Assembly: GCF_014873955.1 (NCBI RefSeq)
Contig: NZ_JADBED010000001.1
Span: forward strand, 1,922,001 to 1,986,000
Direction: 5' to 3'
Origin: Nesterenkonia lutea
GTDB taxonomy: Bacteria > Actinomycetota > Actinomycetes > Actinomycetales > Micrococcaceae
DNA length: 64,000 bases
The notes beneath the pieces were generated by a model. That model worked only from the letters and a program-made list of their open reading frames with translations, was not told the origin of the DNA and did no database searches. Positions 17,993-26,345 of this stretch are shown piece by piece. Within the stretch, counting starts at the first letter, position 1. Every line of letters begins with the position of its first letter. A program made the translations under genes and the position numbers.

Positions 17993-19122
17993 ACACGATG
18001 CGTGTGGCCTCAGTGCCCGCCTCCCATGTCTATATCCGGCACCTGAGCAGTCCAGACCCGGAGCTGGATCCTGTGCGGCGCCTTTCGGATCCGCCTCCCT
18101 CGCGCCAGGATGCTCCCACCGGAGCGCCCTGGTGGCCTCCTGCGATGCTGGATCCTGCCTGGATCGCAGCGCATGACTTCGACCTGATGCATCTGCACTT
18201 CGGGTTCGACGCCCAGACCCCGGCACAGCTCAGCTCCGTGGTCGACGCGCTTGATGCCAAGGGCGTTCCTCTGGTGTACACCGTGCACGACCTGTGGAAC
18301 CCCCACCATGAGGACTCTGCCCTGCACGAATCCCAGCTCGAGGTGCTGATCAACCGGGCGAAGGCGGTCATCACGCTGAGCGAGCAGGCGGCGACGGAGA
18401 TCGAAACCCGCTGGGGAGTCCGGCCTGAGGTGATTCCGCACCCGCATGTGGTGGATTTCGAGCGCATGGACGCCGGTGCGCGGGCGCCGCGCCGAGCCGC
18501 CGAGGAGTTCCGGCTGGGGATCCACCTGAAGAGCCTGCGAGCGAACATGGCAGGCATTCCGCTGCTGCAGGCGGCTGCGGAGGCTGTGGCAGAGATTCCG
18601 GGCGGCGTGCTGCAGGTGAACGTGCACCGGGACGTCTTCGAGGACACCGGTGCCCGGCACGACGCCGAGCTGGCCCGTTGGCTGCGAGGACGGGAAGGAG
18701 CCGCGCTGGATCTCCGCGTTCATGACTATTTCAGCGACGCGGAGCTCTTCGACTATCTCTCCAGCCTGCATGCGTCCCTGCTGCCCTACCGGTTCGGGAC
18801 ACACTCCGGCTGGATGGAGGCCGCCCATGATCTCGGCACGGCGGTGATCGCTCCCGACGTGGGCTGCTACCGCAGCCAGGGCGCGGACCACCTCTACCAC
18901 TGGCATGGAGAGGGCCGGCTGGACGTGCCGAGCCTGCAGCGCGCCATCCGCACCGCCGCAGAGCGGCCCGACCCCACCGCCGCGCAGCAGCCTGCGCGCA
19001 CCGCTGCGGAGGAGTCCACAGTCGCTTGGCGCAGGAGGCAGCGACACGAGATCGCCGCAGCCCACGCGCAGGTCTACCGGCGGGCGCTCAGCGCCGTCAC
19101 GGCGGGGCTCAGCGGGACTTGA
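17989..19122 (+). CDS. Glycosyltransferase, GT4-like (last gene of operon)
   Basis: A 377-residue GT-B protein. Residues 60-140 contain FDLMHLHFGFD, LVYTVHDLWNPHHED and AVITLSEQAATEI, as in GT4 enzymes that recognise a polyprenyl- or phosphosugar acceptor. The C-terminal domain is less typical: the canonical EX7E loop is replaced by SLLPYRFGTHSGWMEAAHDLGTAVI, where Glu and the helix remain recognisable. The start ATG overlaps the GT2 stop. The end overlaps by 14 bp the convergent esterase gene at 19109. It is the fourth member of a coupled glycan-assembly operon lacking a visible flippase or polymerase. Confidence 0.75.
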   Translation: MNTMRVASVPASHVYIRHLSSPDPELDPVRRLSDPPPSRQDAPTGAPWWPPAMLDPAWIAAHDFDLMHLHFGFDAQTPAQLSSVVDALDAKGVPLVYTVHDLWNPHHEDSALHESQLEVLINRAKAVITLSEQAATEIETRWGVRPEVIPHPHVVDFERMDAGARAPRRAAEEFRLGIHLKSLRANMAGIPLLQAAAEAVAEIPGGVLQVNVHRDVFEDTGARHDAELARWLRGREGAALDLRVHDYFSDAELFDYLSSLHASLLPYRFGTHSGWMEAAHDLGTAVIAPDVGCYRSQGADHLYHWHGEGRLDVPSLQRAIRTAAERPDPTAAQQPARTAAEESTVAWRRRQRHEIAAAHAQVYRRALSAVTAGLSGT

Positions 19123-19768
19123 GCACCGTGTGGGTGAGGAACTCGCCCACGTGGCTGATCTCCTGCGGGACCACCCCATGCCCGGCCCCGGCGTAGAGCA
19201 CCTTGGTCAGCTTCACCGTCTTGGTCGCCCAGGCGTGGGTGTACTCGACGTGCTCGGCCGGGATGATCGGGTCCTCCTGATCCCGGCCCCAGAAGAACGG
19301 GATCTGCGCGGCGGCCAGGGCCTCGTCGTCGAACCAGCCCTCGATGCCCTCACCACGGGCGGGGTCCACGGCGAAGCCGGATAGCCCGACGGCGGCGGCG
19401 AACTTCTGCGGGCGGCTGCGCAGCAGCGAGGTGGCCATGGCCATGCCCATGGAGAACCCGAACAGGGTGACCGAGCTGTGCTCATCCTTGACCGAGGTGA
19501 TCCACTCCCAGAGGTCCTCCACCGCGTTCCGGGCGGCGGAGGAGGAGTAGGCCAGCCGCTCCACGTCCAGGTCGAACCAGGTGTAGCCGCCGAACTCCAT
19601 CTTCACCGGAGCCCGCACGGAGGCATAGGTGAACTCCTCCGGCAGGCCCGGCACCAGCCCCATGAGGTCCTGTTCGTGGGATCCATAGCCGTGCAGCAGC
19701 ACCACCAGCGGGGTGCCGGCGCGGTCCTGCGGCTCGCGAGACCAGACGACGTGGGGCTGAGCAGACAT
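19109..19768 (-). CDS. Alpha/beta-hydrolase, carboxylesterase/phospholipase type
   Basis: A 219-residue serine esterase of the YpfH/carboxylesterase 2 group. It has the oxyanion region LLHGYGSHEQDL, the nucleophile elbow GFSMGMAMA near residue 105, an Asp in GRDQEDPIIP near 165 and His in GAGHGV near 198. No signal peptide is present, so the enzyme is cytoplasmic. Length and motif order are typical. It is convergent with, and overlaps by 14 bp, the last glycosyltransferase gene, and is divergent from the SGNH hydrolase gene. Its substrate is unknown. Confidence 0.88.
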   Translation of the reverse strand: MSAQPHVVWSREPQDRAGTPLVVLLHGYGSHEQDLMGLVPGLPEEFTYASVRAPVKMEFGGYTWFDLDVERLAYSSSAARNAVEDLWEWITSVKDEHSSVTLFGFSMGMAMATSLLRSRPQKFAAAVGLSGFAVDPARGEGIEGWFDDEALAAAQIPFFWGRDQEDPIIPAEHVEYTHAWATKTVKLTKVLYAGAGHGVVPQEISHVGEFLTHTVLKSR

Positions 19769-19805
19769 GGGACGACCTTTGCATGACGGGAAGATGTGCC
19801 TGACC

Positions 19806-19857
19806 CACTCTAATCAGCCCGGCCCTTCTGGTCAGCCCAGTCCTTCTGGTCAGCCCA
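19806..19857. repeat. Tandem 18-bp repeats in a divergent promoter region
   Basis: CCTTCTGGTCAGCCCA occurs perfectly at 19824-19839 and 19842-19857, an 18-bp period. A third, degenerate copy (about 11 of 16 matches) sits one period upstream at 19806-19821. The array lies between the divergent esterase and SGNH genes. It could be a set of operator sites or a slipped-strand duplication. Confidence 0.6.
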
Positions 19858-19900
19858 TAGGAGGATGCGTCAGGCGGGGGTCTTCAGCGAGAATGTACCT

Positions 19901-20815
19901 GTGAGTAACAACGACGAGATTCTCAACACCCCTGAAGTTCCTGGCGACACCCCCGAACACCGTGCCGACGCCGGGGATGCGCCAGCAGTTCCGCGGCACC
20001 CCTGGACCCGCTATGTCGCCCTCGGGGACTCCTTCACCGAGGGCATCGGGGATCCCGACCAGACGCGCCCGGGCTACCACCGCGGCTGGGCCGACCGGGT
20101 GGCCGAGGAGCTCGCCCTCGGTGCCGCGGCCACAGACGGAGCCCGGAAGTTCTCCTACGCGAACCTCGCCGTGCGAGGGAAGCTCATCGCGCAGATCCGC
20201 GACGAGCAGATCGCCCCGGCGCTGGAGCTGCGTCCCGACCTGATCACCCTGTGCGCGGGCGGCAACGATGTGATCCGCCCCGGTGGGGATCCGGATGAGA
20301 TCGCCCGCGTGCTGGACACCATGGTGCAGATCCTCAGCACCACCGGAGCGACCATCGTGCTGTTCAACGGCCCTGATGTGCGCGAGACCCCTGTGGTCGG
20401 CTCGATCCGCGGGAAGGTCGCGATCTTCAACGAGAACATCAGGACCATCGCCGCCCGGCATGATGCCGTGGTGGCCGACATGTGGTCGCTGCGGGAGCTG
20501 ACCCGCCCGGAGATGTGGGACGCCGACCGGCTGCACTTCTCCGCGCTGGGCCACCATACGATCGCCCGCATGGTCCTGGAGACGATGAACGTCAAGCATG
20601 ATCTGGTGCCCTCTGAGCCGCGCCCGGCGCCGGTGCGCAGCTGGCGCGAGGCGCGCGTGGGCGACGTGGTGTGGGCTCGCCACCATCTGTTCCCCTGGGT
20701 GATTCGGCGTCTGCGCGGAAGGTCCTCCGGAGACGGGATCCACGCCAAGCGGCCGAACTTCGAGCCGCTCTTCGGCGGGTCCATGCCTCCCGGCGGCAGC
20801 CCGGCCGATGACTGA
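19901..20815 (+). CDS. SGNH/GDSL-family hydrolase
   Basis: About 304 residues with the SGNH esterase blocks: block I YVALGDSFTEGIGDP near residue 40, block II Gly in ANLAVRGKLI, block III GGNDVIRPGG, and block V DRLHFSALGHHTIA with the Asp-His pair. Members cleave acyl esters of lipids or carbohydrates. No secretion signal is evident. The start is uncertain: GTG 19901 gives MSNNDEILN, while an ATG at 19865 would add 12 residues, but its AGGAGG abuts the start codon without spacing. Three 18-bp repeats lie just upstream. The C-terminal 60 residues are basic. Confidence 0.85.
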   Translation: MSNNDEILNTPEVPGDTPEHRADAGDAPAVPRHPWTRYVALGDSFTEGIGDPDQTRPGYHRGWADRVAEELALGAAATDGARKFSYANLAVRGKLIAQIRDEQIAPALELRPDLITLCAGGNDVIRPGGDPDEIARVLDTMVQILSTTGATIVLFNGPDVRETPVVGSIRGKVAIFNENIRTIAARHDAVVADMWSLRELTRPEMWDADRLHFSALGHHTIARMVLETMNVKHDLVPSEPRPAPVRSWREARVGDVVWARHHLFPWVIRRLRGRSSGDGIHAKRPNFEPLFGGSMPPGGSPADD

Positions 20816-20863
20816 ACCAGAGCTCGCTGCTCAGCCTCTGCCTCCACGGGCCGGCTCGACGGG

Positions 20864-21208
20864 CTAGGCCGGGGGCTCCGTCGCAGGGGCCTGGGTCTTG
20901 TCGGGCTCGTCCACCGGACCCGCGGGCGAGGAGTCTGCCGCGCCGTGACCTGTTGCGGGAGCGCCCGCGTTGGGGGCGCCCGCGCTGAAGATCGCCTTCA
21001 GTGCCGTCTCGGCCTCGGGACCCGCGGCACGTGCAGCCTCCAGGTTGGTCTCTGAGACGGAGAGCAGCACTTCGCGGCGCTGGACCTTGACGTCGCGGGG
21101 CGCGTCGATGCCGATCTTGATGCCGTCTCCGCGGACCTCCAGCACGGTGATCACCACCTCCTCACCGATGAGGAGCTGTTCACCGACCTTCCGTGTGAGC
21201 ACTAGCAC
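20864..21208 (-). CDS. csrA: Carbon storage regulator / flagellin translational repressor CsrA
   Basis: Residues 1-62 are a full CsrA domain: LVLTRKVGEQLLIGEEVVITV, split over the first two strands, then GDGIKIGIDAPRDVKVQRREV, which includes the RNA-contacting VxRxEV end. CsrA dimers bind GGA-containing hairpins in mRNA leaders. In Gram-positive flagellates it represses flagellin translation and is antagonised by FliW, encoded here at 56180-56563. The protein is unusually long at 114 residues, with a Gly/Ala/Pro-rich acidic tail (about 63-114). The GTG start at 21206-21208 overlaps the end of the flhF-like gene by 7 bp, making csrA the last gene of the fliM operon. Confidence 0.95.
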   Translation of the reverse strand: MLVLTRKVGEQLLIGEEVVITVLEVRGDGIKIGIDAPRDVKVQRREVLLSVSETNLEAARAAGPEAETALKAIFSAGAPNAGAPATGHGAADSSPAGPVDEPDKTQAPATEPPA

Positions 21209-22173
21209 TGGTTCATCCTAACGGAGACCGGCCAGCCGAGCTGGTGTCCGGTCGCGGGGGTGAGCGTCTCATCCGCGCAGGTCAGCACCAGTCCGTCGAT
21301 GGGGCGCGACTGTTCGAGCACCGCGAGCCAGTGCCGGATGTCCTCCGGCTTGCGACGCAGGTCCACGGCTGCCCAGAGCTGGTCGGCCTCCTTCACCGCG
21401 GGGGACTCTGCCCCGCTGAGCACTCCGGGACGCGGGAAGCGCAGCGCGCAGGTCGCCAGCACCGGAACCTCCATGCCCACGGCCTTGGCACGCGCCTCGC
21501 GCAGCACCGCTCTGGCCTCGCGCAGGGGCTTGCTCGCGTAATCGGCCTCCGCCAGCAGAAGCGGGTCCCCCAGCGCTCCGTCGGCGGCACTCGCAACCAG
21601 TGCTGCCAGCGCAGCGGACTCTTCGGCGCCGAGGCAGGCAAGGACCATCAGCGTCCCGGGTGCCTGTAGCAGCGCAGGTGCGGCAGTCGTCCCGGTGGGG
21701 GCCACGGCCGAAGTTCCGGTCGAAGCCCCGGCCGAAGTCCCGAGCGGACTTCCGAGGGAAGCACCGGGAGCGGCCCCGAGCTCCCGCTCCCCGGCGGGCT
21801 CTCGCGACGCCAGCCACAGCTCATCCATCATGCGGGCGAAGTCCTCATCGAGATCCTCCACCGGCGACTCTGACTCGCCACCCTCCGTCCGAGCCTCCGT
21901 CTCATCCCACGGCTGAGACTTCTCCTGCGCCCGCAGCCGACGACGACGCCGCGAGTCGACCTCGGGTGCAGGAGGCGGCGGCGACTGCTCGGGCCGGGGA
22001 GCCGGAACCTCCACAGTGGCTTCGAAGTGCTCCCGCGCCAGAAAGCCCCCGATGCCGCCGCGCGTGACGCGTTCAGCGGAGACGATCCGCGCCCGAGGGC
22101 CGTATTCCGCGAGCGCCTGGGCCCCGAGCTTCGCCAGGGACGTGCCTTTAAGGACGTATCTGTTCGGTTCCAC
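21202..22173 (-). CDS. FlhF-like protein with degenerate GTPase domain
   Basis: A 323-residue protein whose first 58 residues (NRYVLKGTSLAKLGAQA, then RARIVSAERVTRGGIGGF) match the N-terminal B-domain of the flagellar SRP-type GTPase FlhF. A long Pro/Ser/Glu-rich linker follows (about 60-170). The G-domain region reads LMVLACLGAEESAALAALV (174-192), with no GxxGxGKT P-loop, although a remnant of the TKLDET motif survives as TCADET near the C-terminus. GTP hydrolysis is therefore unlikely. It overlaps flhA by 26 bp and csrA by 7 bp. FlhF normally sets the site of flagellar assembly; here a structural role is inference. Confidence 0.75.
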   Translation of the reverse strand: MEPNRYVLKGTSLAKLGAQALAEYGPRARIVSAERVTRGGIGGFLAREHFEATVEVPAPRPEQSPPPPAPEVDSRRRRRLRAQEKSQPWDETEARTEGGESESPVEDLDEDFARMMDELWLASREPAGERELGAAPGASLGSPLGTSAGASTGTSAVAPTGTTAAPALLQAPGTLMVLACLGAEESAALAALVASAADGALGDPLLLAEADYASKPLREARAVLREARAKAVGMEVPVLATCALRFPRPGVLSGAESPAVKEADQLWAAVDLRRKPEDIRHWLAVLEQSRPIDGLVLTCADETLTPATGHQLGWPVSVRMNQC

Positions 22174-24193
22174 GCACCACTCCCACGGTCTCGATCTCTG
22201 CTCCTCCTGAAGAGGCTTCCTGATAGGAGAGCACGGGCAGCCCCCCTGTCTGCGGCGCCAGCAGGCGACGCACCGCCGGCCGCAGGGCCGGAGCGCAGAC
22301 CAGCACCGGATTGTGTCCGCGGGACTCCGCCTCGGTCAGTGATTCTCTCACCGAGGCGTGGATCGCCTCGATGCGGGCGGTGTCCAGCAGGATCTGACTC
22401 GCCCCCTCGGCGGTGCGCAGGCCTTCGAGCATGGAGTGTTCCAGACTCGGATCGATCATGATGACCCGGAGCCTGCCCTCCTCCAGGTGCTTCGCGGCGA
22501 TGGCTGGTCCCAGGGCCGCCCGGGCCGCCTCGATGAGACCTTCCGGCTCGCCGGAGACCTTCCCGCGCAGCGCGAGCGCCTCATAGATCCGCGGCAGGTC
22601 GTTGATCGGCACCTGCTCCTCCAACAGTCCCTGCAGCACGCGCTGGACCTCCGCGAGATTGAGCACGGAGGGGACGAGCTCCTCCACGGCGGAGGGGTTG
22701 ACCTCTTTGACCGCATCGGTGAGCACCCGCACGTCCTCACGGGTAAGCAGACGCGCCGCGTTGTTCTGGATCACTGTGGACAGATGGGTGACCACCACGG
22801 AGACCCGGTCGATGGTCATCGCTCCGCTCATCTCCGCGCTGTGTCGCAGCTCGGCGGGGACCCACTTTCCGGAGAGCCCGAACACCGGTTCCACCACAGT
22901 GGTCCCGGGCAGCGATCCCAGCTGCTCCCCCAGGGCGAGGATCTTGCCGCGCGGGATCTGGCCGCGGCCGATCTCCACACCGGCGACTCGGATCGCGTAG
23001 CTGGCCGGCGGCAGCTCCACGCTGTCCCGGGTGCGCACCGGCGGGACCAGGATGCCCAGCTCCAGTGCGATCCGCTTGCGCAGCGCCTTGACCCGGGCGA
23101 GCAGGTCGTCCCCGCCGCCTCCGACGATGTCCACCACGTCCGGGGAGAGCTGGATCTCGAGGGTGTGCACCCGCATATGGTCGATCAGGTCCTCGGTGGT
23201 CTCCGCCGGACGCGCCGTCTGCTCGGCCTCCTGATCGGCCTCGCGCCGCGCCTCGGCCGCCTCGCCCGCCCGGATCCGGTAGGCGATGATGATCAGCACG
23301 ACCCCGACCCCCATGAAGGGCAGCTTCGGCATGCCGGAGATCAGGCCCAGGGAGATGGCGGCGGCACCGGCCACCAGCAGAGCGGTCTGGGACTGGGCCA
23401 GCTGCTTCGAGGCGGAGGAGCCCATATCCGATTCCGCGTTGGATCGGGTCACGATCATGCCGGTGGACACGGCCATCAGCAGCGAGGGGATCATGGTGGC
23501 GAGGCCGTCACCGATGGTCAGCAGCGAATAGGTGTTGACCGCCTCCCCTGCCGCGAGCCCATGTGAGAGCATGCCGATCGCGATGCCGCCGACCAGGTTG
23601 ATCAGCGTGATGACGACACCGGCGATGGCGTCGCCCTTGACGAATTTCGAGGCGCCGTCCATGGCTCCGTAGAAGTCGGCCTCGGCGGCGACCTCGGCCC
23701 GGCGCTCCCGCGCCTGGGAGTCGGTGAGCTGGCCGGCGTTGAGGTCGGCGTCGATGGCCATCTGCTTGCCCGGCATAGCGTCCAGGGTGAAGCGGGCACC
23801 CACCTCGGCCACGCGCTCGGCGCCCTTGGTGACCACCACGAACTGGATGACCACGAGGATCAGAAACACCACACATCCGATGATCAGGCTTCCGCCCACC
23901 GCGATGGTGCCGAAGGCGCCGATCACCTCTCCGGCGTAGCCGTTGCCCAGCACCAGGCGGGTGGAGGCCACGTTCAGGCCCAGCCGCAGCAGGGTCATGA
24001 CCAGCAGCAGGGAGGGGAAAACGGAGAAGTCCAGCGGCTTCTTCACGAACATCGTGGTCATCAGCACCAGGATCGCGAGCAGGATGTTCACCGCGATCAG
24101 GGCGTCGAGCAGTCCGGCCGGGATCGGCACCACCAGCAGCATCACGATCGCGACGACCCCGAGCGGGACGGCCACCTTTGAGAGGTTGTTCAC
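22148..24193 (-). CDS. flhA: Flagellar export gate protein FlhA
   Basis: A 681-residue integral membrane component of the flagellar type III export gate. The N-terminal half has about eight hydrophobic segments from VAVPLGVVAIVMLLV, and the FHIPEP-family signature FTLDAMPGKQMAIDADL lies near residue 140. The cytoplasmic C-terminal domain (about 330-681) includes the chaperone-docking region. The start is the GTG at 24191-24193, which has AAGGAGA eight bases upstream and overlaps the flhB stop (GTGA). Length is normal. Confidence 0.97.
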   Translation of the reverse strand: MNNLSKVAVPLGVVAIVMLLVVPIPAGLLDALIAVNILLAILVLMTTMFVKKPLDFSVFPSLLLVMTLLRLGLNVASTRLVLGNGYAGEVIGAFGTIAVGGSLIIGCVVFLILVVIQFVVVTKGAERVAEVGARFTLDAMPGKQMAIDADLNAGQLTDSQARERRAEVAAEADFYGAMDGASKFVKGDAIAGVVITLINLVGGIAIGMLSHGLAAGEAVNTYSLLTIGDGLATMIPSLLMAVSTGMIVTRSNAESDMGSSASKQLAQSQTALLVAGAAAISLGLISGMPKLPFMGVGVVLIIIAYRIRAGEAAEARREADQEAEQTARPAETTEDLIDHMRVHTLEIQLSPDVVDIVGGGGDDLLARVKALRKRIALELGILVPPVRTRDSVELPPASYAIRVAGVEIGRGQIPRGKILALGEQLGSLPGTTVVEPVFGLSGKWVPAELRHSAEMSGAMTIDRVSVVVTHLSTVIQNNAARLLTREDVRVLTDAVKEVNPSAVEELVPSVLNLAEVQRVLQGLLEEQVPINDLPRIYEALALRGKVSGEPEGLIEAARAALGPAIAAKHLEEGRLRVIMIDPSLEHSMLEGLRTAEGASQILLDTARIEAIHASVRESLTEAESRGHNPVLVCAPALRPAVRRLLAPQTGGLPVLSYQEASSGGAEIETVGVVRGTEQIRP

Positions 24194-25308
24194 TGACGTG
24201 TCTCCTTGGTCCCTGCGAAAGGCTGACGGGGCACGGCGGGCACGGTGTGGACGCCGGAGGCGCTGCCGCGCTCTTTGAGCTGCATGACGAAGGCCAGCAC
24301 CTGCGCCACCTGGGTGAAGAGCTCCACGGGCACTTCGTCGCCGAGCGAGCACTGGGCATGCAGCGCCCGGGTGAGGGCGACGTCGCGCACCATGGGCACG
24401 CGTCGCGCGGCGGCCTCCTCGCGCAGGCGCAGCGCGATGTTGTCCGTCCCCAGCGCCACGACCTTCGGGGCCGCGAACCCCGGCTGGTAGGACAGCGCCA
24501 CGGCCACATGCGTGGGGTTGACCAGCATCACGTCGGAGTCCCCCACGGCGGCGATCATCCGGTTGCGGCTCATCTCCAGGGCGCGGCTGCGCCGGTGCTG
24601 ACGCACGAGCGGATCGCCGTCGGTCTTCTTGTTCTCATCCTTGACCTCCTGCTTGGTCATCCGGGTGTGCTTGCGGTTCCGCCGGGAGACCACGAGCAGA
24701 TCGACCACTGCGAGCCCGACCCCGGCGAGGATGGAGGCCTGCAGCAGTGAGACCGTGCCGCTTCCTGCCGCGCTGAGCATGGAGGAGACGGGCAGCAGGC
24801 CGGCGTTGAGCAGCAGCGGCATCAGCGAGCGGATGACGTACCAGAGCATCAGGCCCACCACCGCGGTCTTGAGCAGCGCCTTGAGCCCCTGCCACAGCGC
24901 CTGCAGCCCGAAGGTCCGCTTGATCCCCTTCACCGGGTCCAGATGCTCGCCCTTGAGCGCGAACTTGCGGAACGTCACGCCACCCTGGAGCACGGCGCCG
25001 GCCAGCACCGCCAGGACGACGGCGGCCAGCATCGGCCCCAGCGTCAGCGCCATGGAGGCGCCCGCCTCGCCCAGAGCGGTGACGGCCACCTCGGGGTCAG
25101 GAGCATCGATGACGGCCTTCACCGCTCCCAGCTGGACCTGTCCTGCCTCCCGTGCGGTGTCGAGCACCCAGGGCATGGCGGCGGTGGCGGCCCCGATCCC
25201 GAGCCAGGCGGTCAGATCCTGCGAGCGGGAGAGCTTGCCCTTCTCGCGGACCTCCTTCATCCGCTGAGGTGTGGCCTTCTCCGTCCTCTCCCCTGTGGGC
25301 TCAGACAT
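24190..25308 (-). CDS. flhB: Flagellar export switch protein FlhB
   Basis: A 372-residue membrane protein controlling the substrate switch of the flagellar export apparatus. It begins EPTGERTEKATPQRMKEVR, the canonical cytosolic N-terminus, then four hydrophobic segments (about 35-205). The C-terminal cytoplasmic domain contains the autocleavage motif NPTH at residues 264-267. The stop overlaps the flhA start and the ATG shares one base with the fliR stop (25308), so translation is coupled through the export genes. Confidence 0.97.
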   Translation of the reverse strand: MSEPTGERTEKATPQRMKEVREKGKLSRSQDLTAWLGIGAATAAMPWVLDTAREAGQVQLGAVKAVIDAPDPEVAVTALGEAGASMALTLGPMLAAVVLAVLAGAVLQGGVTFRKFALKGEHLDPVKGIKRTFGLQALWQGLKALLKTAVVGLMLWYVIRSLMPLLLNAGLLPVSSMLSAAGSGTVSLLQASILAGVGLAVVDLLVVSRRNRKHTRMTKQEVKDENKKTDGDPLVRQHRRSRALEMSRNRMIAAVGDSDVMLVNPTHVAVALSYQPGFAAPKVVALGTDNIALRLREEAAARRVPMVRDVALTRALHAQCSLGDEVPVELFTQVAQVLAFVMQLKERGSASGVHTVPAVPRQPFAGTKETRQ

Positions 25309-26066
25309 CAGATCACCCCGTTGAAGGCGCGCAGGCCGGACTGCACCAGCGTGGAGACGGCCGCCGGCAGCACCACGAACACCGTGCCAGCCAGGGTCAG
25401 CGTGAGGAAGATCTTCAGCGGAAAGCCCAGTGAGAAGGCGTTCAGAGCAGGGGCGACCCGGGTCAGCAGTCCCAGTCCGGCATCTGCCAGGAAGAGCACC
25501 ACCAGCAGCGGGCCGGCGATCTGAACGGCCGCCATGAACATCTCGGTGAAGCCGGTGAGAGAGTTCTCCGCAAGCGCGGCGAGGCTGATCTCGGCCCCCA
25601 GCGGCAGCGCGTCGAAGGAGCGGAAGAGCCCGGCCAGGATCAGCTGATAGCCGTCGGAGGCCACCAGCAGCGCGATGGCTGCGAAGTGGAAGAGCCGGGT
25701 GAACTGGGCGCCGTTGATCTGGGAGCCCGGATCGAAGGCCATCGCGAGCTGGAAGCCGCCGAATAGGTCGATGAGTCCGCCCGCAGACTGCACGGCGGCG
25801 AAGAGCAGCATCACCAGGAAGCCCAGGGCGGCGCCGGCGAGGATCTCCAGCAGCAGCGCGGCGATGAAACCTCCGGTGTCCATCGGCACGTAGTCGGCGA
25901 CGGCGCGCGGCGCCACCACCAGTGCCAGGGCCGCTCCCATCGCGGCGCGGATGCGCATGGGCACCGAGCCGTGGGAGAAGGGCGGCGCGATGACGATGAA
26001 CGCGGTGACCCTCACGGCTGCGAGCATCGTGGCCTCCAGCCAGGCCAGCGGCAGCGTGAACTCCAC
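25308..26066 (-). CDS. fliR: Flagellar export protein FliR
   Basis: A 252-residue polytopic membrane protein (about six hydrophobic segments) forming part of the FliPQR export channel. The start is GTG at 26064-26066 (MEFTLPLAWLEATMLAAVRV). Family features include RVTAFIVIAPPFSHGSVPMR near the N-terminus and the FDPGSQINGAQFTRL segment in the middle. It lies immediately after fliQ (1-base gap) and shares a base with flhB. Confidence 0.95.
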   Translation of the reverse strand: MEFTLPLAWLEATMLAAVRVTAFIVIAPPFSHGSVPMRIRAAMGAALALVVAPRAVADYVPMDTGGFIAALLLEILAGAALGFLVMLLFAAVQSAGGLIDLFGGFQLAMAFDPGSQINGAQFTRLFHFAAIALLVASDGYQLILAGLFRSFDALPLGAEISLAALAENSLTGFTEMFMAAVQIAGPLLVVLFLADAGLGLLTRVAPALNAFSLGFPLKIFLTLTLAGTVFVVLPAAVSTLVQSGLRAFNGVI

Positions 26067-26067
26067 G

Positions 26068-26343
26068 TCATCCGCCCCCGAGGAGAGCGGGTATCCGGTC
26101 GAAGAGGGTGTGGGTGAAGCTGACGATCTCGGCGATCATCCAGTGCCCGCAGACCACCAGCGCGATGCCCACCGCCACGGCCTTGGGCACGAAGGACAGC
26201 GTGATCTCCTGGATCTGGGTCATCGACTGGAACAGCGAGATGGCGAAGCCGACCACCAGGGAGGTGATCAGCACCGGCGCCGAGAGCTTCGCGGCGACGA
26301 CCAGCCCGGCGAGTCCGATGTCGAGCACGGCATTGGTGTCCAT
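26068..26343 (-). CDS. fliQ: Flagellar export protein FliQ
   Basis: A 91-residue protein with two transmembrane helices, the smallest part of the FliPQR export channel. The typical motif SMTQIQEITLSFVPK sits between the helices. Length is standard. It is placed between fliP (2-base gap) and fliR in the usual fliOPQR-flhBA order. Confidence 0.95.
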   Translation of the reverse strand: MDTNAVLDIGLAGLVVAAKLSAPVLITSLVVGFAISLFQSMTQIQEITLSFVPKAVAVGIALVVCGHWMIAEIVSFTHTLFDRIPALLGGG

Positions 26344-26345
26344 GC

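Noticed and set aside
16382..18226. Long minus-strand frame across the glycosyltransferase operon (about 614 codons)
   Set aside because: It spans three coupled plus-strand genes with clear motifs; no recognisable domain.
14893..22173. Glycosyltransferase operon as a flagellin glycosylation system
   Set aside because: It is near the flagellar regulon but separated by two unrelated genes, lacks sialic/legionaminic acid genes and a sigma-28-type promoter, and the flagellin is minimal; proximity alone is not evidence.
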